DNA from: Corticium candelabrum
Lineage: Eukaryota > Porifera > Homoscleromorpha > Homosclerophorida > Plakinidae
Reading direction: 5' to 3'
NCBI RefSeq assembly: GCF_963422355.1
Contig: NC_085087.1
Location: forward strand, 861,521-925,520
Length of the DNA: 64,000 nucleotides
Part shown: piece after piece, positions 1-9,900 of the stretch
Layout: the number at the start of each line of letters is the position of its first letter
How positions within the stretch are numbered: position 1 is the stretch's first letter
Notes under the pieces: model-generated
The model's input: the letters and a program-made list of their open reading frames with translations, nothing else
Database searches by the model: none
Told to the model about the DNA's origin: nothing
Position numbers and translations under genes: made by a program

Positions 1-902
1 ATAGGCTCATAGCTGAATAAATAGAAGTATCAGCCGTGACCTGCTCCACACGAGTCCATCTTTATGTAGACACATGCCAAAATATAGCGAAACAAACACT
101 TCTAGAACGGAAAATGACGTAATAGTGAACATTTATTTTGGTTCAATTAGGCAAATCGTGTTGCGTTGGAGTGAACTGCGTCATGCGGAAGCAGGAAAGA
201 ACAAAGCCGCAAGCCTCTTCCTGTGACGTCATGCCCGCAAATTTTCTCGTCGAACGTAGAAGATGCGAACAGCACGTCACACAAGTAGCGCATCCTCTAG
301 CAATCTTTATCAGTTTTCCTTTCCTCGTGACAGGTCACTAGCTGCTAACGACGAAATGAAATCAGCGGAAAGAAAGTGCAAATCATTGTTCTCGCCATAC
401 GCTTTCATTGAGGCCAACGCTAATTGAACTTCCGTTAGGGATCACGCGTTACCCTGTTGGGGCATCCAGTCGACCAATCAGCGCTTAGCGGTAATGGGAG
501 GCCAACGTGATCGACGCCTCGATAAACAACTCCCTTCAAAGGAGCTGACGCACGGGTGAGGTCACGGAAACGCTCATTTTGCATCTCTGCGAAACGTTCA
601 TCTCTTTGCTGGTCCATAGAGTTGGTGGAAAGAGGTAAAAGAGTTGTGAGGTAAGCAATAGGCACGAATGCAAATGTTGACAAGTCCTGTTCACCTACAT
701 TGTTGGCGCCTTCACCATCTCGGAAGCGAGTGGCCAGTTCCGGTTGAACTCGCGTCTTTGGCCGAGCCAGTCGTAATGACTTCCGCAAACAGTTCCGCTC
801 TTCTTCTTATCCTCCCCCGTCCTCCGTTCTAGCGTCATAACACCCGTTTTATGCTTTTCGACGCTCACACGCTGCAAGATCTGTTGCTGTGCTGGTTGGC
901 CG
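1..902. promoter_or_regulatory. Region upstream of ETS gene 1, likely promoter
   Basis: This stretch is richer in G+C and CpG than most of the window. It carries a perfect CRE palindrome (TGACGTCA, 224-231), a half CRE (TGACGTAA near 114) and several TTCC cores. Short minus-strand reading frames (435-788, 695-916) look like neither a known family nor a spliced exon. A bidirectional promoter is possible but nothing shows it directly. Confidence 0.35.
224..231. promoter_or_regulatory. Consensus CRE palindrome
   Basis: A full TGACGTCA site, the binding palindrome of CREB/ATF bZIP factors, lies about 0.7 kb before the first candidate exon of the ERG-type gene. A second copy (34800-34807) lies about 2.4 kb before the first supported exon of the ETS1/2-type gene. 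Function is inferred from the motif alone. Confidence 0.35.
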
Positions 903-1124
903 ATGACCGCTAGCATCGCCGTTGCGAAATATCCCTTCCCAGCTCGTCTTCACTGTGCTACCTCTCCATACTTAGTGCCTACTACTCACTTTTGGCAGCA
1001 ACAAACCATCCCAGCAGTCCAGAGTGCACTTCATCGGACGTCTGCCTGCAACTCGAGTCCGCTCGTTCTACAACTAGCCACAACTATGCAGGAGCACGAG
1101 GAAGGAAATCGATTAAACGGAAAG
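903..1124 (+). CDS. Candidate first coding exon of the ERG-type gene
   Basis: The ATG at 903 opens 74 codons that reach a strong donor (AAAG|GTGAGG, GT at 1125-1126). The phase there is 0, but the PNT exon needs phase 1. The conflict vanishes if a 19-nt exon at 1685-1703, flanked by TTGCAG and a weak GTTCGT donor, is included. The frame that would join the PNT exon directly has a stop at 911 and no ATG after it. Start and exon 1 are therefore only candidates. Confidence 0.35.
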
Positions 1125-4100
1125 GTGAGGAAAGTATAACATGCAGTAACACGACTCTCGTCCATACGCTTTGCTGTCTAGTTTGAGTTGAAAACTTGTT
1201 CTATTTGTTTTCCGCTGGCGTCCGGATGGTAGGTCGACATCGCGGTTTTCGCTGTGTTGTAATGGAAAACGCTTCCGCGTAAGTCGCGTGACGGAGCGTC
1301 TGTCTTGCTGCGTGTAAGGTCTACTGTGTGGAAACCTGAAGTTGTTACGTTCGGTGTCCAGCTGCATGCAAAGATTATTGCATGTGAAGATTATTGCATG
1401 TATTCATCAACTGCTGACGCCTTTTGTGCCATCTGCGTGCTGACTTGTGTTGCGTCATTAGCATTGTGGCGAAAGTTATTTTCACTATCGTCGTGATTGT
1501 CGATGACATTGTAGATGATAGTTTCACTAATTTTTTGTTTCTGTTGCAATGTGGATAGGAAACGGTAGGTTCAGAGTCAGCAGGACATCAGAAGGATATG
1601 AAAGTATCTAGACCGGAACGGAAACGTCACGCTTCAAACGGAGAATGCAACGAAAACAAAATACCAAAATCTTGTGTTTTGCAGCCTCTTCTTCTCCCCA
1701 AAGGTTCGTTTCTAGTGTGTATGTAGCGTTACTTCCGGTTTGTTCTGCCTTCGCGCTCTGGGTCAGTAGATGCTAATGACGCGGGAAGCAGTTTTTCCCA
1801 ACTGCTGGAGGGATGCATCCTTCCTGTTCGCAGTTCCATGGTAGATTCGGCTTCCAGTTCTAGACAGTTGTCATAATCTGGCGAGTTGTAACCGCATTTG
1901 GCCCTGCCACCCTCCCTATAGACGCGTGCTTGCTTCGGTTACATTTGATGACTGTGTTCTGTGTATTGTAGATCCAGAAGACTGGGGAAAGGAGCACGTG
2001 CAGCAGTGGCTGAAGTGGACTCAGGATGAATTCAGTCTTCCCGAGCCGGTGAATCCTCACGCTATCGATTTGGACGGCAAACAACTAGTTTCTCTGACGA
2101 AAGACGATTTCATCAATCTAACTAGTGAATCGACAGGAGACATAATTCACGGACACCTAACTGTGCTACGTAAAGGTAAGTTTCCGGGTGTTTGGGGTAC
2201 TTCCCAGGTTGTGAATGTTGATTGGCTGGAACGTGAACATGACAGAGCAGACGGAAGTGGTCTAGACGAGATTCGCTAATTTCAATACGGGATTTGTGTT
2301 TACAGCTGCTCTTGCCAGTCAGGGGAAGGTAGACGGCCAGAGAAGCAGCAAAGAAGGTAGGAAATAGATTTTTGCGTTGGGAAAGTGCGTGTTTTTTGCC
2401 TGTGGATAAAGGCTGCTGGCTAGTTCCTAGAATAGACAGGAAGTCAACTAACTCAATAGGATGGTGTCTGAGGGACTGTTTACATTGGCTTGAAAGCTAG
2501 ATAGGTGCTTTTGCTCGAGTTTTTGGGTTCTTTTGTCTTTGTGATGCAACAATATTTCAGTTTGACCAGCAAGGCAGGAAGTGGTTGGAAGGAAGTGCTA
2601 CCTAAAGTACCACATCACAGGATATGATGTCAGTAGGAACCTAACTAGACAACATCATTTTAAGATGTAACTATTTCTGTCTAATTGAGTTTTTGCCCCT
2701 CTCAAATGTTATGTCAGGATTACATTTAGGGAAGATGATGAGTTAGTACTGGAATTTGTAGGCTGGTGTGTTATGTAGTGTATTATGTATTATGATTTGA
2801 TAAGCTTTGCTCTTGTTTAACTTCATCCTAAATTCTAGGTACTCCAGAGAAACAGCTGACAGTCAGTCCAAGTCGACAGAAAAGGAACAGTCCTAGAGAA
2901 AGTCCAAAGTCGAAAGGCAATACTTGTGTACAGACATTACAGCAAGAGAACGGTGTACGAGCACTACCAAGTACTCTGGTGGTCAACCCAAGTCTTGCTA
3001 TGACTAATGCTCAGATCCAAAACACAGTGACTACAGCACTGTCACATCCCATTCAACTGACTGCTTCTGCAGGATTACCAGTAGTAAGTAATAGTTCTAG
3101 TGAGTCACTTGGAGCATAACACAACAGTTTATATATTGTGATAGCAGACAGGAATGGCAGGACTTGCATTCCCGAGGCCAATGGTGGCACGTGCATATTC
3201 AGGTAGTTGAGCAATTTCACCTGAGGATCTCTGTTTGCTGAAGAGTGTTGTTGTTTTTGTATAGTAGATGGCACTGTCTCATATATACATCCTGCTACTG
3301 TTGGTGGTGTACCTGCTTACGGATCAACACACAGAGCAATCTATCACCCTGCACAAGGGGTACAATTTGGAACAGGTGAGATTGTTGTTGTCATTTCTAG
3401 GAGGTGTAGTAGGTGTGTGCAGGTCCCCACATGTGATAATTTCTCAGTACTTTTCAGTACTTTCTCTTATGTATGTTGTGTTTGTTTATGATTTCTACAA
3501 TACATCAATTATTGAGAATGGCTTCTAGATCTATCTGTACTTACGGATGTGTATTATTTGCTCTACCGTTTAAAGGAGAACTCTCACCAAATACTAAAAC
3601 TTGTTGAAAGAAAGATACAAGGCCTGGTATCTTCCTGCAGGAAACCTACGGTCCAGACAGCCACAGAAGCAGAGAATCGGCAACGAATTGTTCAGACGAT
3701 TCCCCGTATGTACACAAAGTCTTATTCTCTCGAAGCAACTACTTTAGGTTTAACCATACCAAGTGCTCCTAATGCACCCAAAATTCAGCGAGACATGATC
3801 TATGAGCTAATCCAAGAAGGATCTCCTTCTGAGGTTGTATTGCCACAGTCGATACTTGCATGATAACTTTGGGGTCCCAGTTTGCTTTAGTTAATAATTC
3901 GCAACTTGACACCGTAAGTCTCACAATCCTTAACTTGAAATGTGCACAGATATCGGTCTTCCTTGCTAACCAACAATCAGAGGTACGCATACGCCACATA
4001 TGAGTACTAAACACGCCTACGCAGGTAATTTCAATGCTTTATTTCTTCGTTACGGTAAACTTCTGCAGTAAACAGTTGCAAAGGGTTGTGTCATGAAGTG

Positions 4101-7100
4101 ACAGCTTTCATCTGAGAGATAGTTGATTTTGGTGAGAGTTTTCTTTAATTTTAGAATGTGGTATGGTAAATGCATATAATTTGTCAAATGCTTGACATTT
4201 CCATAGTCTGAAACAGTTAAATGGCACATACCTGTATCTTAGATTAATGGCACACCTACCGATGGCACTGACAGCATAGAGAAATACAACAAGTCCAACA
4301 AAATATGGTCAACCTAACTTGTATAAGTAGATCTTAAGAAGACAACTCGGTGGGTATAAGTTACTTCGTTATCTCCTCTTTGGTAAACGAGAACTAGCAA
4401 TGCTGCATATTTCTGTGATGTGCAACACCCACGGTTTCTGGTCGATTAAGCTCCGCCCACTTGAAACACAGCTACTTTATCGAGAATGCCGAATGTAAAT
4501 GCGAAGATATTGTGGAGATCTGCCTTCTTGCCGTCATTGGTTCCTCTCTAAAGTAAAATGGCGTTGGTAGAGCTGTTTCCATCAGATTTCTAACAGAATT
4601 TCTTATTACTACGGCTTACCTAGAGAACGTGCTCTTGCTTCAGTATTTGTTTATCTTTGTTCTTTTGATATCTGAAGAGAACACTCAGCACACCCTCTGG
4701 CTTGGGCAACAGAGGACTATCCTATTTTCACATCCTGGATTGTAACCTTCTACCAATCAGCGGCAAAGAAAGTGAGCAGACCGGATGTGAAAATAGGAAC
4801 GTTCTGTAGCACACTCTAGACAGAGCTCTGAACGTTTCTCTTTGGATAGTAATTAAAAGAACAAGGATAAGCAATTACTCAAGCAAAAGTACAGTCTTTA
4901 GGTAATTCATAATAATGAGGAGTTCTGCTTGAAAGTCTATCAGAAAAAGAGCTCTACCGACACTATTTTACTTCAGAAAGGAACTACTAACAGCAAGAAG
5001 GCAAATCTTCATAATAACTTCGAATTCCCATTTTGCATATCTGTAGCAATTGTTTGTGAATGCATTGATTCATTTGCAGTGGGCAGAGCTTAATCGACCA
5101 GGAAAGGGGAGTGGGTGTATGGGTGTACATCACAGCAAGATAATGAAGGAAGGTATACCAATCGATTTGTCTTTGAAAGATCTACTCATGCGAGGTAGGT
5201 TCATTTTGTTGGACTTCCCCTTAACAGGTATCTGAATCTAAGTATGCTGAAAACCGACTTCTTACTTCAGTGAAGAATTAGTACAGTCAACACTCGCACT
5301 AGCCAATACCATATTCACAAAATGCTGAAGGTCTGATAGGGTTCATAAGCGGTGTGATCATTTCAGAGAGTTTCCTGGGGCAAACTTCTCATTAGCCAAT
5401 TTATTTCAACCATAGCTCAAGAATTCTTAAAAGCAAATTAAATAGCTCGTAAACAAGTCTAGAATTTGCTTAGAAAACCTTGCAATGATCAATGGTTGTT
5501 TAGCTATGGGGACAGCATCTGTACACTGTAGAAAATGTGATGGTGTTTTAGTCGCTCTTTTGGATTTTATGTAGTAATTAGCATCCATTGTGCTTTGCAC
5601 GCGTGGGTTCGAATCCTATCCTCGTCGCCATTGTTACACTTTCATAAGAACACCACTTGGTTATACTAATACTCAATTAATGACTGAACTATCTCAGTCA
5701 TACCACTATTTATATACTGGTAGCCATACACGTGCACACAGCATGCACGTGTACATCACATGCATAAGTATACGCATGTGTGCACACTACGCCTACCATA
5801 TGTACCGTACAGTCAAACACAATGTAATATACTACCCTTTTGATCTTGTGGTTGCATAGGTTGGCTGTATGTAGACATATGGCTATACACATATGGGTAT
5901 ACTCGTAAGTGTGAAAAAAGGAATAACATTATCAAGTAGAAGTGAACTGTTGGGCACAACTCTGTCTGTAGTTATGTAACTACTGAGTTCTTGTTGGGCA
6001 CACATAATTATTTTAATGCTTACGCATTTCATTACCTTTGAAGTAAGTTCAGTAGACCCTCGCTTGCCTGCCCCTCGATTATCCGATGGGTGTTTGCAAA
6101 GCGCAAATCACGTCACTAACCTGTTTTGTGCAAGCGCAGTGACGACATGCAGTAATTGCAAAGAAAGGTACTACAGTAGCGTCTTGTACATGTTGTAAAG
6201 TTCATACCATGTACATACTGGGACTCAAAAAAGCAGACTGGAACTTCAAGGGAAGGTTGAAACTCCGACACTTTGATTATCTATTCTTTTCACTTATCCG
6301 GCCCCTATTCCTCCGTGGCTTGCCCAAAGGGGGTTGGGTAATCAAGGGTCTGCTGTATACTAATTTAATTCAAACGCTCAGTAGCCGTGAAGCCTTTCTG
6401 TAGCCTGAATTGGAGGGATCAAGACATGGCAGTAAGAGGTTGCAGTCGTAGATTCAATTTCACAAAAATAAGATTTTAGACAGAAAAATTCCAAGAACTG
6501 CCATATATATTGAAGGTCTACCTTGACTAGTCATTCCTTTTCTGAGTATTATTTAAACAAGTACTCTCAGTTCACAGTGAACACCGAAAAGTTTATATTG
6601 TTTAAAGCTTATGCTGCTGTGCTCCTGTCCCTGTCAGTCGATGCCTGAATAGACAACATTGCCATAGTTTGTCCATGGACCTTTGTGCATGCACAACCTG
6701 AGTCCTCTGAACAGCACTAGGTAGGGTGATCAAAATTGATTTTCTTGCCAAAGCATTGGAATAATTGTTACATGCCATGGCTATGATACAAGAGTTACCT
6801 CAGTCTTGAGTTTTCTCAAGTGCACATGTGCAAGCATGAACGTGCTCCTTTAAGGTGTTAATTAGTTGTTGTTTAATTATATATGAAATGTGTGTTTGAA
6901 CAGAACAAGCTAGAAGGCTAATATAAAGCACTCTCTCTACAGTCCAACGCTAATCTATGTAAAAATCATCTTGTCATTGTATAGCCAATGCCCATAATGT
7001 AACAGATAGCTGTTTGTGCAAGTTGGTAGTAGCCTTGCTTATTAATACATTTCCTTGAAAGGCAAGTCTTCTAGCAATGTTCTTGATCACCAGCAAACTA

Positions 7101-9651
7101 TGGCTTGTCCACAATCCAAGGCTCAAAGACCAGTGGGTGGAATATGCCACCAGTAACTTTCAACAAAATCATCGTGACAACTGTCTTTTTTTCCAATCTG
7201 GCCTGCTTCTGCTGCTGCACCTGCATAGTGTGCAGCTTTGATGATGTACTGTGGTTGAAAAGAATTCCATACTGAGATATCAAATACGTGGGTAATCCTT
7301 GTTCAGAATCAGGATGGAAGACATCACCTAGACGCATGTTGTTGGTCGACTGAGCAGTTTTGTTCTATTTGGCAGTTAGCATTGTTGACTGAAAGAGCGT
7401 GAAGGAAGACAGTACACAGAGCATCATGATGGCGTGTTCTGACAACAGCCAAGCAGTTGATCTCAAAGCGATCCAAGCTCTTGTTGCAAGAGCATCGACT
7501 CGTTTCGGAGGCAAAAAGTGGGACTCCAAGCCAAAGGCGCAAAGATAGCACGATCTCTTTCTGGGGTATCGTATGGCAAGGCCAAGATTATTGTTAGATG
7601 TTGCCATAGCCAAGCTCCAGCATGCTGAGCTGATGTCGTGTTGATACGTGTGCAATCACCCAAACTGACGTTTTTTTAGGTAGTTCCATAGAGAAGAGTC
7701 TAGTTGTGACTGCAACTGATGTTGAGAAGCATGTTTTATATTTATTTAGATATACATACACTTGTACCTGTGGGTACACTCAAAACTAAAACTAAACACC
7801 AAAAAGTACAGTCATTACCGTCTAATGCTAATCTACATACCATCTTGGCATTGGACCATAATGTAACAGACATGAAGATTTCTAACAGCTTTACTGACTG
7901 TCATAGTCCCTTTAGAAGGCAACTTTTGTGCAATAGCCTTAATTAAAGGAGCAATTCACCAGTGTGTTCAACTCTGACTCCACCCTTGGCTGCTAATCAT
8001 TTCTGGTCACATATCAAGTCGAGTATGGCGCTATCTCACAGCAAGCTTGATAGCTGAGCGTTATGATAAGGTTAGAAAACAAAATGTATGAGTCAGTTTT
8101 CCAAATAACATCCAATGAGTGTAGTTTTTGTTTCACTGCTTCGTGTAGACTGATATTTGCTTAGGCGAAAGTAAAATGTCTTTTCGCACCACTGACTCAC
8201 CTTTAATCTATGGCGAAAAGCACACATACGGCGATGGTTCAGCTGTAGAATGAAGGTGCCTGGTGTCACAAGATTATTCGCAGTGATCCGTGTTCTTCAC
8301 ATCACGCAAACAATTTTGTTATGTACCATGGCCTCCTTTCGTAGAAAGAAACATGGAGGAAAGCACGAAGGACCAAGTGATTGCAATTCGTTCAAGACGA
8401 TTCTTGTCAAGTCTAAACAACTGAGTTGCTTATGAACTGTAAGTTGTTCTCTTTCACTGTCAGAGTTGCTTGAAGTGTCTAAATCCGTCTCCCGTGTCAG
8501 GGTTCGAAAAATGTGTTTGAATCTGGTCGCCAGTTTGGCCACCTAGAGGAACAGTTGATCGCCAAACTTTCACTAGTTTCTAGGTCAGAGATTCCAGAAG
8601 TAAACAAGTCAGTAATATCACTGTTGAGACCCTTTCCCAGATTATTATGTTTGACATTAAATTAAGACCTAACTAGGAATTTGCAGTAACATTGGATCAA
8701 CATTGGCTAGTAAACACATCAATCTACAGGATTGTACTTGGGATTCTTTTTATGTAATAGTATGAGTACTCATATTTTATAGAAACTTTCAACTAATTGT
8801 ATAGCTACAACCAAACTAAAATGTGGTTGTGTGGTTTTGTACATATTAATTAATGTGATTATGTGGTTGTCATCACATCCACATCCTGGCATTCCATCCA
8901 ATAAGACATGACCATTCTTTGAGCATTTTCTTAATTCTCCATATGACTCAATGCTACCATTGATTTTCTGAGAGCAGTACATCCGGTAACTCTCAAGGAA
9001 ACCCCACACCCCACGTGGTTTCCTATGGTAATTTCTGGAACGTATGTGATAAACTTTTGTTATTGTAGCGCTCCAATAGGGCATGGCATCACTCAACACG
9101 TAGATTTCAGAACTGGACATGCAGAAACTTTTGTCTGAACAAACTTTCTTAGTAACACTAGGAAACGTATGAGCTCCTGGACGAACCTGGTTGTTCTTCT
9201 GATATAAAGACACTCAGGCAGCTTGCTGCGGAAAAAGCTGTTTGTTTTGCCACTTCCTAAGCCCACCATTTACAAAGACCTACATAATAGTTTATATTTG
9301 CCTCAATTCAAGATGGTCAGATTCTTCGTTCCTTTGAACAGCATAGAAAAGGATCTAAATAGGCAGTTGCTATCACCTTCAACTACGATTGGCTGCCGAT
9401 TTCATGTTTCATTCGGAAGAATTAAGCTGCTGCGCAATGGCGTCTTGTCGATGATGGAGCTGTTGACTTGGATTATTGGTGTAGCATATGAAGGATAGCA
9501 GTGACCACGATTATTTAAAAAATTAGACGTGCCTGCAAGTCTTTAGTTGGGTTTGTCTGGAGCTGATGGCAGAGACCAATGAGATCGGTACAGGCAATAG
9601 ATATGGCACGCGGAACGTGACTTTATTAGGTTAGTCACATATATAGGGTGT

Positions 9652-9716
<65 letters not shown>

Positions 9717-9802
9717 ACACACAACACACACACACACACACACAGGGTGTAAACTATGACACACAGAACGTGACTTTATTAAGTTAGTCACATATATAGG
9801 GT

Positions 9803-9900
<98 letters not shown>

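Noticed and set aside
435..916. Overlapping minus-strand frames of 117 and 73 codons upstream of ETS gene 1
   Set aside because: No recognisable domain; probably chance in GC-rich promoter DNA, although a divergent gene cannot be fully excluded.
3268..3528. 86-codon frame from ATG 3268 resembling a hydrophobic signal peptide
   Set aside because: The same DNA is an ERG-gene exon in another frame with matching splice phases.
3549..3863. 104-codon frame in the intron, possible extra exon
   Set aside because: No acceptor/donor pair in the phase needed between the exons at 3268 and 10462, and no known domain.
5583..5630. Functional tRNA-Ser gene
   Set aside because: The 5' half (acceptor strand, D arm, A box) is absent.
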